From Burkholderia plantarii (GTDB lineage Bacteria; Pseudomonadota; Gammaproteobacteria; Burkholderiales; Burkholderiaceae): a DNA stretch of 64,000 bases. The stretch is taken from assembly GCF_001411805.1 (NCBI RefSeq), contig NZ_CP007213.1, forward strand, positions 434,001 through 498,000. Direction: 5' to 3'. Every line of letters starts with the position of its first letter. The first letter of the stretch is position 1. The notes under the pieces are model-generated. The model saw only the letters and a list, made by a program, of their open reading frames with translations, was not told where the DNA came from and did no database searches. Below are positions 44,576 to 53,597 of this stretch, piece after piece. Made by a program: the position numbers and the translations under genes.

Positions 44576-45638
44576 GCTGCAATCGGTCGGGCTGCGGCTC
44601 GTCGATCCGAAGGCCGGCGCCGCGAGCCGGCGCGGCGGGGCCGGGCCGTCCGACCACAAGGCGGTGACGGTGGACGGCGTCACGGTGATGGTGCCGGTGC
44701 ATACCAGCACCGCCTGGGATTCGCCGTTCGTGGCCGGCGCGCCCGACGCGAGCGGCACGAGCACGCTTTCGCGCGGCACGATCCCGATCGCCGGGATCCG
44801 CTTTCCGGCGAACCCGCGCTTCTACGCGCTGCAGACGCTCGACGGCGTGCCGTATTCGCAGATCGCCACGCTGCACGGCGCCGACGTGCTCGCCACCACG
44901 GTGCTGCAGACCTGCATCCGCTACGAGAGCCGCCGCAAGATGTGCCAGTTCTGCTCGATCGGCCAATCGCTGGCGGCGGGCCGCACCATCGCGCGCAAGA
45001 CGCCCGAGCAACTGGCCGAGGTGGCGCGCGCGGCGGTGCTGCTCGACGGCGTGAAGCACATGGTGCTGACCACCGGCACGCCGGCCACGAGCGATCGCGG
45101 CGCGAGCCTGCTGTGCGACAGCGCGTTCGCGGTCAAGGCCGCCGTCGACCTGCCGATCCAGGGCCAGTGCGAGCCGCCCGACGACGATGCCTGGTTCGCG
45201 CGCATGAAGGCGAGCGGCATCGACACGCTCGGCATGCATCTGGAGGCGGTCACGCCCGCGGTGCGCGAGCGGATCATGCCGGGCAAGGCGAGCGTGCCGA
45301 TCGCGCGCTACCTCGACGCGTTCGACGCGGCGGTGGCCGTGTTCGGGCGCGGCCAGGTCAGCACCTACATCCTCGCCGGGCTCGGCGACACGGCCGAGGC
45401 GATCCTGGCGATGTCGAAGGAATTGATCGCGCGCGGCGTCTATCCGTTCGTGGTGCCGTTCGTGCCGATCAGCGGCACGCCGCTCGAGAGCCATCCGGCG
45501 CCGTCGCCCGAATTCATGCGCGAGGTGCTGGCGCCGCTCGGCGCGATGCTGCGCGAGGCGGGCCTGCGCTCGGCCGACATCAAGGCCGGCTGCGGGAAAT
45601 GCGGCGCCTGCTCGTCGCTGTCCACCTACGAGGCCTGA
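44523..45638 (+). CDS. nitD: NitD, radical SAM enzyme (MSMEG_0568 family)
   Basis: A 371-residue radical SAM protein starting at ATG 44523 after GAAGGAG, inside the end of nitC. The iron-sulfur motif is atypical: Cys in [11 protein letters not shown] followed by QFC, so cysteines are spaced x9 and x2, not x3 and x2. A C-terminal pair CGKCGAC may bind an auxiliary cluster. The middle ([24 protein letters not shown]) fits the radical SAM barrel related to biotin synthase and lipoyl synthase. The reaction is unknown. Conserved in Nit1C clusters of cyanobacteria, actinobacteria and proteobacteria. Confidence 0.92.
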   Translation: MNPVSAKPSAQSRQLITELQSVGLRLVDPKAGAASRRGGAGPSDHKAVTVDGVTVMVPVHTSTAWDSPFVAGAPDASGTSTLSRGTIPIAGIRFPANPRFYALQTLDGVPYSQIATLHGADVLATTVLQTCIRYESRRKMCQFCSIGQSLAAGRTIARKTPEQLAEVARAAVLLDGVKHMVLTTGTPATSDRGASLLCDSAFAVKAAVDLPIQGQCEPPDDDAWFARMKASGIDTLGMHLEAVTPAVRERIMPGKASVPIARYLDAFDAAVAVFGRGQVSTYILAGLGDTAEAILAMSKELIARGVYPFVVPFVPISGTPLESHPAPSPEFMREVLAPLGAMLREAGLRSADIKAGCGKCGACSSLSTYEA

Positions 45639-45640
45639 CC

Positions 45641-46201
45641 ATGGATTGCGACGCGATGTGGGAAGCCGGCGCGGCGCTCGCCTACCGGCCCGCCGAATAC
45701 CGGATCAAGTGGGCCGCGCTGCCGTGGGAGATCGAGGAAGCGCACCAGCTGCGCCGCGCGGTGTTCTGCGTGGAGCAGGGCGTGTTCGTCGGCGACGATC
45801 GCGACGAGATCGACGCGCACGCGCAGCCGCTGGTGGCCGTCAGCGGCTGCGCGGGGCTGCCCGACCAGGTGGTCGGCACGGTGCGGATCCACGAGTTCGC
45901 GCCGGGCGAATGGCTCGGCTCGCGGCTCGCCGTCCACGCGGCGTTCCGCAACCACGGCCGGATCGGCTCGACGCTGATCATGCTGGCGGTGCGCAGCGCC
46001 CACGCGCTCGGCTGCCATACGTTCCATGCCCACGTGCAGGCGCAGAACGTGCCGCTGTTCCGCCGCCTGCACTGGGATTCGCTTGGCGAGGAGCTGCTGC
46101 ACGGGCGCCTGCACCACCGCATGCAGGCCGATCTCGCGTACTACCCGCCGTGTACGACGCCGTACACGGGCTTCGTGCTGCCGGCCGGGGGCGCGCGATG
46201 A
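45641..46201 (+). CDS. nitE: NitE, GNAT-family N-acetyltransferase (MSMEG_0567 N-terminal/Sll0786)
   Basis: A 186-residue GNAT acyltransferase. Residues 25-60 (IEEAHQLRRAVFCVEQGVFVGDDRDE) resemble the start of AstA/LuxI-like GNATs; the acetyl-CoA loop is around AFRNHGRIGSTLIM. In mycobacteria it is fused to the next protein (AIR synthase-like) as MSMEG_0567; here they are separate and overlap by ATGA. The acceptor is unknown. Confidence 0.9.
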   Translation: MDCDAMWEAGAALAYRPAEYRIKWAALPWEIEEAHQLRRAVFCVEQGVFVGDDRDEIDAHAQPLVAVSGCAGLPDQVVGTVRIHEFAPGEWLGSRLAVHAAFRNHGRIGSTLIMLAVRSAHALGCHTFHAHVQAQNVPLFRRLHWDSLGEELLHGRLHHRMQADLAYYPPCTTPYTGFVLPAGGAR

Positions 46202-47232
46202 ACGCCACGCCGAACCTCGCCACCGATGCCGCGACGTCTCCCGCCGCGGCGCTGGCCGCGCGCGTCGAACGCCTGCGCGCGAGCCGCGGTTTCGCCCACA
46301 AGACCGACATCGCCGACGTGGTCGGCGCGCTCGCTCGCGCGCTGCCGAACGGCACGGCCGATCTCGCGCAGGCGGTGGCGGTCGGCGACGACTGCGCGGC
46401 GATCGCCGACGGCGACGGCTACCTGCTGTTCGCGATCGAGGGGCTGGTGGCCGACTTCGTCGCCGCGATGCCGTGGTTCGCCGGCTACAGCGGCGTGATG
46501 GTCAACATCAGCGACGTCTACGCGATGGGCGGCCGGCCGCTCGCGGTGGTGGACGCGCTCTGGAGCGACGGCATGGCCGGCGCGCGCGTGGTGCTCGACG
46601 GCATGGCCGCGGCCTCGGCCGCCTACGGCGTGCCGATCGTGGGCGGCCACAGCAACGCGCGTGCGAACGGCTCGCAGCTCGCGGTGGCGATTCTCGGCCG
46701 CGCGCGCCGGCTGCTGACCAGCTTCGCGGCGCGGCCCGGCGACCGGCTGGTGATGGCCGTCGACCTGCGCGGCCGCTTCGAGGATCCCTATCCGTTCTGG
46801 AACGCCTCGGTGGGCGCGCCGCCCGCGCGGCTGCGCGGCGACCTCGAACTGCTGCCGGCACTGGCCGAGGACGGCCTCTGCGAGGCGGCCAAGGACATCA
46901 GCATGGCCGGCGTGCTCGGCACCGCGCTGATGCTGCTCGAAGCGTCGGGCGTCGGTGCGCGGATCGATCTCGACGCGCTGCCTCGCCCCGACGGCGTCGA
47001 TTTCGAGCGCTGGCTCGCCGCGTTTCCGAGCTACGGCTTCCTGCTCGCGGTGAGCGAGACCAATCTCGGCGCCGTGACCGGGCGCTTTTCCGCGCGCGGG
47101 CTCGCCTGCGCCGCGATCGGCACGCTCGACGCGTCGCGCGAGCTGATCGTGACCGAAGGCGGCGCGGCCGCGCGACTGTGGGATCTGCGCGAGACGCCGT
47201 TCATCGGCGCCGCGCCGGGAGCCGCGCCATGA
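46198..47232 (+). CDS. nitF: NitF, AIR synthase-like protein (Sll0787 family)
   Basis: A 344-residue PurM-fold enzyme. The N-terminal metal/ATP motif is AVAVGDDCAAIADGDGYLL, followed by GVMVNISDVYAMGGRPLAV; PurM, ThiL, SelD and HypE share this arrangement and activate an oxygen or similar group with ATP. It would work after the radical SAM enzyme in the unknown Nit1C pathway. Starts within the nitE stop and stops within the start of the glycosyltransferase gene, so all three are translationally coupled. Confidence 0.9.
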   Translation: MNATPNLATDAATSPAAALAARVERLRASRGFAHKTDIADVVGALARALPNGTADLAQAVAVGDDCAAIADGDGYLLFAIEGLVADFVAAMPWFAGYSGVMVNISDVYAMGGRPLAVVDALWSDGMAGARVVLDGMAAASAAYGVPIVGGHSNARANGSQLAVAILGRARRLLTSFAARPGDRLVMAVDLRGRFEDPYPFWNASVGAPPARLRGDLELLPALAEDGLCEAAKDISMAGVLGTALMLLEASGVGARIDLDALPRPDGVDFERWLAAFPSYGFLLAVSETNLGAVTGRFSARGLACAAIGTLDASRELIVTEGGAAARLWDLRETPFIGAAPGAAP

Positions 47233-48455
47233 TGCCGACGCGGCCCCTGAGGATCGGCCTCTGCACGCATTCGGTGAATCCGCGCGGCGGCGTGGTCCAT
47301 ACGCTCGAACTGGCGCGCGCGCTCGGCGCGGCCGGCCACGACGTGACGGTGATCGCACCGGCCGCGCCGGGTGAAGGCCTGTTCCGGCGCGACGCCGCGG
47401 CGGCCGGCGGCGCCGCCTATCGCGTGGTGCTCGCGCGCACCGCAAATGCCGCGACCGATACGGTCGGGATGGTCGCCACGCGCATCGCCGCGATCCGCGC
47501 GGCCTTCGATCGCGAGGCGCTCGCGCGCTTCGACGTGCTGCACGCGCAGGACAGCATCAGCGGCAACGCGCTCGCCGAATGGAAGGCCGAGGGCGCGATT
47601 CCGGGCTTCGTGCGCACCGTCCACCATCTCGACACGTTCACCAATCCGGCGCTCGCTGCCTGGCAGCGGCGCGCCTGGCGCGATGCCGATCGCGTGTTCT
47701 GCGTGAGCGCCGCGTGGACCGCGCGGATGCGCCACGAACATGGCGCCGACGCGCGTCAGATCGCGAACGGCATCGACGTCGAACGGTTCCAGCGCGCGCC
47801 GGCCGGCGGCGTGGCCGCGCTGCGGCGGCGCTTCGGCCTGGGCGACGGCCCGCTGGTGCTGGCGATCGGCGGCATCGAGGCGCGCAAGAACACGCTCGCG
47901 CTGCTCGATGCGTTCGCGAGCCTGCGCCGCGCCCGGCCCGCCGCGCAACTCGTGATCGCCGGCGGCGCGAGCCTGCTCGATCACGATGCCTACACGCGCC
48001 GCTTCGTGGCGCGCGCGTCCGAGCTGGGGCTGGCGATCGGCGCGGGCGCGCCGGTGATCGTGACCGGTGCGCTCGATGACGACGCGATCGTCGCGCTGCT
48101 GCACGCGGCCGACGTGGTCTCGATGGTGTCGCTGCGCGAGGGCTTCGGGCTGGTGGTGCTCGAAGCGCTCGCGGCCGGCCGGCCGGTGGTGGTCTCGCGG
48201 ATCGCGCCGTTCACCGAACATCTCGACGAACGCACCTGCGTCTGGGCCGATCCCGGTGATGTCGCGTCGATTGCCACGGCGCTCGGCGACGCGCTCGACG
48301 GCCGCCGCGCGCCCGATTTCTCGGCAGCCGTGCCCGCGCTGCTGGCGCGCTTCGGCTGGGCCGCGAGCGCCGCCACGCACGTCGCCCTCTATCGGGAATG
48401 GCTGGCGTCGCGCGCCGAAGCCCGCTCGCTTTCTCCCCTCGCACAGGAAACCTGA
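47229..48455 (+). CDS. MSMEG_0565-family glycosyltransferase (GT4)
   Basis: A 408-residue GT-B glycosyltransferase. The N-terminal part opens with THSVNPRGGVVHTLELARAL; the nucleotide-sugar site is in the C-terminal half: IGGIEARKNTLALLDAF and the E-x7-E motif REGFGLVVLEALAAGRPVV. This MSMEG_0565 type appears in only part of the known Nit1C clusters and suggests that the pathway product is a glycosylated small molecule, or that a sugar carrier is used. No signal peptide, so it acts in the cytosol. Confidence 0.92.
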   Translation: MMPTRPLRIGLCTHSVNPRGGVVHTLELARALGAAGHDVTVIAPAAPGEGLFRRDAAAAGGAAYRVVLARTANAATDTVGMVATRIAAIRAAFDREALARFDVLHAQDSISGNALAEWKAEGAIPGFVRTVHHLDTFTNPALAAWQRRAWRDADRVFCVSAAWTARMRHEHGADARQIANGIDVERFQRAPAGGVAALRRRFGLGDGPLVLAIGGIEARKNTLALLDAFASLRRARPAAQLVIAGGASLLDHDAYTRRFVARASELGLAIGAGAPVIVTGALDDDAIVALLHAADVVSMVSLREGFGLVVLEALAAGRPVVVSRIAPFTEHLDERTCVWADPGDVASIATALGDALDGRRAPDFSAAVPALLARFGWAASAATHVALYREWLASRAEARSLSPLAQET

Positions 48456-48457
48456 TC

Positions 48458-48742
48458 ATGCCCGTCATGCACTTCCGGGTCCGCTGGCCCGACGCCTCGG
48501 AAACCCGCTGCTATTCGCCGTCCACCATCGTGGCCGACTACTTCACGCCGGGCCAGCACTACGCGCTCGACGATTTCGTCGCGCGCTCGCGCGAGTCGCT
48601 CGGCATCGCCTCCGAGCGCGTGCGCGCGAAGTTCGGCTACGCCTGCTCGGCCGCGATGGACGAACTCGCGCGCATCGAGTCGCTGGCCGAGCAGTTCGGC
48701 GCCGTCCCCGACGCGGCCGTCACGGTGCTCGCGCTCGACTGA
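48458..48742 (+). CDS. nitG: NitG, MSMEG_0570-family nitrogen starvation protein
   Basis: A 94-residue protein of the MSMEG_0570 family found only in Nit1C clusters. The core HFRVRWPDASETRCYSPST and a helical C-terminus suggest a small alpha/beta fold. There are two cysteines (in TRCYSP and YACSAA). Two bases follow the glycosyltransferase stop. The role is unknown; a small partner or carrier for the radical SAM or flavin enzyme is possible. Confidence 0.88.
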   Translation: MPVMHFRVRWPDASETRCYSPSTIVADYFTPGQHYALDDFVARSRESLGIASERVRAKFGYACSAAMDELARIESLAEQFGAVPDAAVTVLALD

Positions 48743-48781
48743 GCGCCGCGCCCGCCCCCTTTCCGCTACAGGAGCCTCACC

Positions 48782-50104
48782 ATGTCGATCCCTTCCCCGT
48801 CGTCGCCCGCCCCGTCGGACGCGGTCCCGCACCATCCCGTGATCATCGTCGGCGGCGGGCAGGCCGGGCTGTCCGTCAGCTATTACCTGAAGCAGGCCGG
48901 CATCGCCCATCTGGTGATCGAGAAGGAAACCGTCACGCACACCTGGCGCAACCAGCGCTGGGACGCGTTCTGCCTCGTCACGCCGAACTGGCAGTGCATG
49001 CTGCCCGGCTGGCCCTATCGCGGCGACGATCCGCACGGCTTCATGACGAAGGACGAGATCATCGCGTACCTGGACGGCTTCGTCGCGATGGTCGATGCGC
49101 CGGTACTCGAGCACACGCGCGTGCTGCGCGTCTCGCGCGACGCGCACGGGCGCCATCAGGTCGCCACCTCGCGCGGCGCGTTCACGGCCGACCAGGTGGT
49201 GGTGGCCTCGGGCGGCTATCACACGCCGATCGTGCCGCGCCTGGCCGAGCGGCTGCCCGCCTCGATCATGCAGGTGCAGTCGTCCGACTACCGCAACGCC
49301 GCGATGCTGCCCGAGGGCGGCGTGCTGGTGGTCGGCTCCGGGCAGTCGGGCGCGCAGATCGCCGAGGATCTTCATCTGGCCGGCCGGCGCGTGACGCTGG
49401 CGGTCGGCGACGCGCCGCGCTGCGCGCGTTTCCATCGCGGCCGCGACGTGGTGGACTGGCTCGCCGACATGCGCTACTACGAAATGCCGGTCGAGCAGCA
49501 CCCGCTGCGCGAAGGCGTGCGCGACAACACCAACCACTACGTGACGGGTCGTGACGGCGGCCGCGACATCGACCTGCGCCGCTTCGCGGCCGAGGGCATG
49601 GAACTGTACGGCCGGCTCGAGGACTATCGCGACGGCGCGCTGCAATTCGCGACCAACCTCGGCGCCTGCCTCGACGGCGCCGACGAGATCTACAACGGCA
49701 TCAACGCGAGCATCGACGCTTTCATCGAGAAGCACGGCATCGACGCGCCGCCCGCCACGCGCTACGAACCGGTCTGGCGCCCGGCCGCCGAACGCGCCGC
49801 GCTGCCGCTGGAGACGAGCGGCATCGGCTCGATCGTCTGGTGCATCGGCTTCACGCCCGACTTCAGCTGGATCGACCTGCCGGTGTTCAACGGGCGTGGC
49901 TACCCGGCTCACTCGCGCGGCGTGACGGCGGTGGACGGCCTCTATTTCGTCGGCCTGCCGTGGCTGCATACCTGGGGTTCGGGGCGCTTCTCGGGCATCG
50001 CGCGCGACGCCGAGTATCTGGTCGCGCGGATTCGCGAGGCCGCGCCCTCTGCCGACGCGGCGGCGGCCGACGCCGCGCGCGCCGCCGAAGGCGCGGCGGC
50101 CTGA
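48782..50104 (+). CDS. nitH: NitH, MSMEG_0569-family flavin-dependent oxidoreductase
   Basis: A 440-residue FAD-dependent enzyme of the flavin monooxygenase type. The FAD site is VIIVGGGQAGLSVSYYLKQAG near residue 20, and a second Rossmann motif, VLVVGSGQSGAQIAEDL, near residue 180 should bind NADPH. Relatives include Baeyer-Villiger and N-hydroxylating monooxygenases. It is the last core Nit1C gene. The C-terminus is an Ala-rich tail. The mutase-related genes follow directly. Confidence 0.92.
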   Translation: MSIPSPSSPAPSDAVPHHPVIIVGGGQAGLSVSYYLKQAGIAHLVIEKETVTHTWRNQRWDAFCLVTPNWQCMLPGWPYRGDDPHGFMTKDEIIAYLDGFVAMVDAPVLEHTRVLRVSRDAHGRHQVATSRGAFTADQVVVASGGYHTPIVPRLAERLPASIMQVQSSDYRNAAMLPEGGVLVVGSGQSGAQIAEDLHLAGRRVTLAVGDAPRCARFHRGRDVVDWLADMRYYEMPVEQHPLREGVRDNTNHYVTGRDGGRDIDLRRFAAEGMELYGRLEDYRDGALQFATNLGACLDGADEIYNGINASIDAFIEKHGIDAPPATRYEPVWRPAAERAALPLETSGIGSIVWCIGFTPDFSWIDLPVFNGRGYPAHSRGVTAVDGLYFVGLPWLHTWGSGRFSGIARDAEYLVARIREAAPSADAAAADAARAAEGAAA

Positions 50105-50121
50105 CGGGCGCCGTGGTCGCG

Positions 50122-50976
50122 ATGCAGACGACGCTTCACCGCTACCGGGCCGGCATGCCGCAACTGGGCTACACCGGCCTCGCGGAAAACTGGCTCTTGA
50201 AGGAATGCGGGCACCGGCACTGGGAGGCGCTCGCCGCGCACGCGGGCCGCGACGCGCCCGATTTCGTCGACGATCGCGGCCGGCGCGCCTACGCGGCGTT
50301 CGTCGCGATTCGCGTGGTGTTGCCCGCGCCCTCGGCGATCGAGGAAAACGACGCGTTCGAGATCGCGCTCACGCTGCGCCGCGTGGGCGCGATACGGCAC
50401 ACGAGCGAGCAGCGCATCGTGCGCGGCGGCGTGGAGGTCGGCTCGGTGACGATGCTCTCCACCTTCGTCACGCGCGAGCGGGCCGGCAGCAACCGTTCGG
50501 TTGCGCGGGCGCGCTTCGCCGCGCTCGGCGGCGCGCCGGACGAGGCGGGCACGCTGCCCGAGGCGCTCGCGGCGCTGGCCGCGCGCGGCCGCGCGCTGCG
50601 CGAGCGCGACCCAGCCGCCGTGCCGCCGTGGGCGCGGCCGCTCGCGACCGTGGACGCCGGCCCGATCGAGGCGGCCGAGTTCCTGCCCTGCCCGAACAAC
50701 GATTTCAACGGCGCCGACCTGCTCTATTTCGCGAGCTTCCAGGCCTTCGTCGATCGCGCCGAGTGGCAGCGTCACCGCTTCGCGCGGCCGCCCGCGCTGG
50801 TGTCGCGCTCGCTGCATTTCCACGGCAACCTCGACGTCGGCGACACGCTGCGGGTCCAGCCGCTCGCCGAGCGGCGCGACGGCGCGCGGCTGCGCCACTG
50901 GTGCGAACTCGTGCGCGGCGCCGACGGCATGAAGATCGCCGACGTGATCACCGAAAAGACCTGGGAGGGCGCATGA
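50122..50976 (+). CDS. LnmK-type bifunctional acyltransferase/decarboxylase (Pnap_2097 family)
   Basis: A 284-residue double hot-dog protein from ATG 50122 (MQTTLHRYRAGMPQLGYTG; a GTG at 50113 is possible). It matches the LnmK/Pnap_2097 group: MPQLGYTGLAENWLLKECGHRHW at the start and PCPNNDFNGADLLYFASFQAF in the second half, where acyl-CoA is expected to bind. LnmK takes methylmalonyl-CoA, loads it on a carrier protein and decarboxylates it to a propionyl thioester. No carrier protein is encoded nearby. The gene is 17 bp after nitH and overlaps the mutase gene by ATGA, so it belongs to the same transcript. Confidence 0.85.
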   Translation: MQTTLHRYRAGMPQLGYTGLAENWLLKECGHRHWEALAAHAGRDAPDFVDDRGRRAYAAFVAIRVVLPAPSAIEENDAFEIALTLRRVGAIRHTSEQRIVRGGVEVGSVTMLSTFVTRERAGSNRSVARARFAALGGAPDEAGTLPEALAALAARGRALRERDPAAVPPWARPLATVDAGPIEAAEFLPCPNNDFNGADLLYFASFQAFVDRAEWQRHRFARPPALVSRSLHFHGNLDVGDTLRVQPLAERRDGARLRHWCELVRGADGMKIADVITEKTWEGA

Positions 50977-53111
50977 GCGACGCCACCGTGCCGCCGCGCG
51001 AGCGCGCGGTGCCGCTGCGCGCGATCTACACGCGCGAGGATCTGCGCGGTATCGCGCATCTCGACGCGCTGCCCGGGCAGACGCCGTTCGTGCGCGGCCC
51101 GCATCCGTCGATGTATACCGGGCGCCCCTGGACCATCCGCCAGTACACGGGGCACGCCGACGCGGCCGACACCAACCTCGCGTTTCGCGCGGCCGTGGAC
51201 GCGCAGGCGAACGGCCTGTCGGTCGCGTTCGACCTGCCGACCCAGCGCGGCTACGATTCCGATCACCGCGAGGCGGCGGCCGATGTCGGCCTGGCCGGCG
51301 TCGCGATCGACACCGTCGACGACATGCTGCGGCTGTTCGACGGCATCGCGCTCGACCGCGTCTCCGTGTCGATGACGATGAACGGCGCGGTGCTGCCGGT
51401 GCTGGCGGCGTTCATCGTCGCGGCCGAGGCGCGCGGCGTGCCGGCCGCGCAACTGACCGGCACGATCCAGAACGACATCCTCAAGGAATATCTGGTTCGC
51501 CATACCTGGATTCATGCGCCGGAGCCGTCGCTGCGGATCGTCGCCGAGGTGGCCGCGTATCTGGCCGAGCATGCGCCGCGCTTCAACGCGCTGTCGGTGT
51601 CCGGCTACCACTTCCAGGAGGCGGGCGCCGACCCGGTGTTCGAACTCGCGCTGACGCTGGCCAACGCGCGCACCTACGTGGAGCGGCTGACGGCGGCCGG
51701 GCTCGACGCCGACGCGGTGTGCGCGCGGCTGAGCTTCTTCTTCGGCGTGGGCACCGATTTCTATACCGAGATCGCCAAGCTGCGCGCCGCGCGGCTGATG
51801 TGGGCCGAGATCGCGGCCGGCTGCGGGGCGCGCGGCGATCGCGCCCGCGCGCTGCGCACCCATTGCCAGACCTCGGGCTGGTCGCTGAGCGCGCAGGAGC
51901 CCGAGAACAACGTCGTGCGCGTGACCGTGGAGGCGATGGCGGCCGTGTTCGGCGGCACGCAGTCGCTGCACACCAACGCCTGGGACGAGGCGCTCGCGCT
52001 GCCGTCGGCGGGCGCCGCGCGGCTCGCGCGCAACACCCAGCGAATCCTGCAGCACGAGATGGGGTTGTGCGACAGCGTCGATCCCTGGGCCGGCTCGTAC
52101 CTGATGGAATCGCTGACCGACGGCATCGCGCAGCGCGTGCGCGAGGAACTGCGGGCGATCGACGCGCAAGGCGGCATGCTCGCCGTGATCGGCAGCGGCT
52201 GGGCGCGCGAACGCATCCGCGCGGGTGCCCGGGCCGCCCAGGCGCGCATCGACGCGGGGCGGCAGGTGGTGGTGGGCGTGAACCGCTTCGTGGCCGACGA
52301 CGCGGGCGGCGCGCCCGACTGCCGCGAGATCGACGGCCGGCACGTGCGCGCGATGCAGTGCGCGCGGCTCGCGCAGGCGCGGGCGCGGCGCGATCCGGCG
52401 CGCGTCGCGGCGGCCTTGCGCGCGCTGACCGACGCGGCGCGTGACGGCGGCGCGAACCTGCTCGCGCTGGCGATCGACTGCATGCGTGCGCGGGCGACGG
52501 TGGGCGAATGCACGGCGGCGCTCGAGGTCGTCTGGCCGCGCTACCGGTTGCCGGACGAACGCGCGCGCGGGGTTGGCGCGGCGGCGGTGAACGCGGCGCC
52601 TTGCGCGAGCGGGCGCGGCGACGATCCCGCCTGGCGGGCAGCGCTGGCGCGCGTGCATGCGCTGGCGGCGCGGCTCGGCCGCCGGCCCGGCATCGTGATC
52701 GCGAAGCTCGGCCAGGACGGCCACGATCGCGGCGCCGAGGTGGTGGCCGCGGCGTTCGCGGACGCCGGGTTCGAGGTGCTGCGCGCGCCGCTGTTCACGT
52801 CGCCCGAGGCCGTCGCCGAACTCGTCGCGGCGCGTCGGCTCACGGCGAGCGTCGATCTGCTCGGCATTTCGACGCTGTCGGGCGCGCACGGCGAGACCGT
52901 GCCGGCCCTGCTCGACGCGCTGGCGGCGCGCGGGCTCGCGGTGCCGGTGATCGTCGGCGGCATCGTGCCGGAGGCGCATGCGCGGCTGCTGGTCGCGCGC
53001 GGCGTGGCCGACGTGTTCGGGCCGGGCGTGCCGCTCGACGTACTCGTCACGCGCGTTGCGGCGGCCATCGAGCGGACTGCGGTGCCGGCGTGCGGGGATC
53101 GCGTCGCGTGA
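50973..53111 (+). CDS. Methylmalonyl-CoA mutase homologue, single polypeptide
   Basis: A 712-residue B12-dependent mutase. The TIM-barrel domain (residues 1-530) keeps the residues that define methylmalonyl-CoA specificity: Tyr58 (WTIRQY; Tyr89 in Propionibacterium), Gln166, Arg176 (VRHTWI; Arg207) and Tyr212-His213 (SGYHFQEAG). The C-terminal B12 domain has GQDGHDRG with the cobalt-binding histidine. Its linker (about 530-560) is variable. The active-site loop after WTIRQY (TGHADAADTN) is unlike catabolic mutases. No meaB chaperone or epimerase gene is nearby. It probably supplies methylmalonyl-CoA from succinyl-CoA to the LnmK-type enzyme before it. Confidence 0.9.
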   Translation: MSDATVPPRERAVPLRAIYTREDLRGIAHLDALPGQTPFVRGPHPSMYTGRPWTIRQYTGHADAADTNLAFRAAVDAQANGLSVAFDLPTQRGYDSDHREAAADVGLAGVAIDTVDDMLRLFDGIALDRVSVSMTMNGAVLPVLAAFIVAAEARGVPAAQLTGTIQNDILKEYLVRHTWIHAPEPSLRIVAEVAAYLAEHAPRFNALSVSGYHFQEAGADPVFELALTLANARTYVERLTAAGLDADAVCARLSFFFGVGTDFYTEIAKLRAARLMWAEIAAGCGARGDRARALRTHCQTSGWSLSAQEPENNVVRVTVEAMAAVFGGTQSLHTNAWDEALALPSAGAARLARNTQRILQHEMGLCDSVDPWAGSYLMESLTDGIAQRVREELRAIDAQGGMLAVIGSGWARERIRAGARAAQARIDAGRQVVVGVNRFVADDAGGAPDCREIDGRHVRAMQCARLAQARARRDPARVAAALRALTDAARDGGANLLALAIDCMRARATVGECTAALEVVWPRYRLPDERARGVGAAAVNAAPCASGRGDDPAWRAALARVHALAARLGRRPGIVIAKLGQDGHDRGAEVVAAAFADAGFEVLRAPLFTSPEAVAELVAARRLTASVDLLGISTLSGAHGETVPALLDALAARGLAVPVIVGGIVPEAHARLLVARGVADVFGPGVPLDVLVTRVAAAIERTAVPACGDRVA

Positions 53112-53183
53112 GGACGGGCAAGCCATAGCCGCCCGGCCGCGCGTCTTCCCTCGGCCCGACCGACCGCTTGCGCTGCCCGCCGT

Positions 53184-53597
53184 TCAGCCGTCCCCGTCGC
53201 GCCGGAACGGCGCGGCCTGCCGCGCGTCGGCCTGATAGAACGCCGGAAACCGTTCGAGCTGCCGCAGCGCGTCGTCGAACGCGACGCCGTCGGCCAGCAC
53301 CGCGCTCGAAAAGCCGGTGCGCTCCATCAGCATCAGCTGATCGGCGAGCACCTCGCCGGTCGCGCGCAGGTCGCCGCGAAAGCCGAGCCGGCGCCGCACC
53401 AGGTAGGCCTGGCTGTAGGCGCGGCCGTCGGTGAACGAAGGGAAATGCAGTTCGACGCGCGCGGCCCGCGCGATCGCGTCGGCATGCTCGATCACGTCGG
53501 CGTCGTTGCCGAGCGCGACCACGGCGCCGGGCGCGCGCGGCGAATCGGCCGCGTGCGTGTCGGCCGTCAACAGGCGAAGTCGGTCGGGCGCGTTCAT
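53184..53597 (-). CDS. DUF934 protein of the sulfite-reductase operon
   Basis: A 137-residue DUF934 protein from ATG 53597. Family segments: PGAVVALGNDADV, ELHFPSFTDGRAYSQAYLVRRRLG (in two parts) and GEVLADQLMLMERTGF. DUF934 genes regularly follow the sulfite reductase haemoprotein gene in beta-proteobacteria and probably assist it, but the role is undefined. Its start overlaps the cysI stop by ATGA. Confidence 0.88.
   Translation of the reverse strand: MNAPDRLRLLTADTHAADSPRAPGAVVALGNDADVIEHADAIARAARVELHFPSFTDGRAYSQAYLVRRRLGFRGDLRATGEVLADQLMLMERTGFSSAVLADGVAFDDALRQLERFPAFYQADARQAAPFRRDGDG

Noticed and set aside
50973..53111. Mutase as part of ordinary propionate catabolism
   Set aside because: No meaB, epimerase or propionyl-CoA carboxylase nearby; the gene is translationally coupled to the LnmK-type gene in the nit operon.
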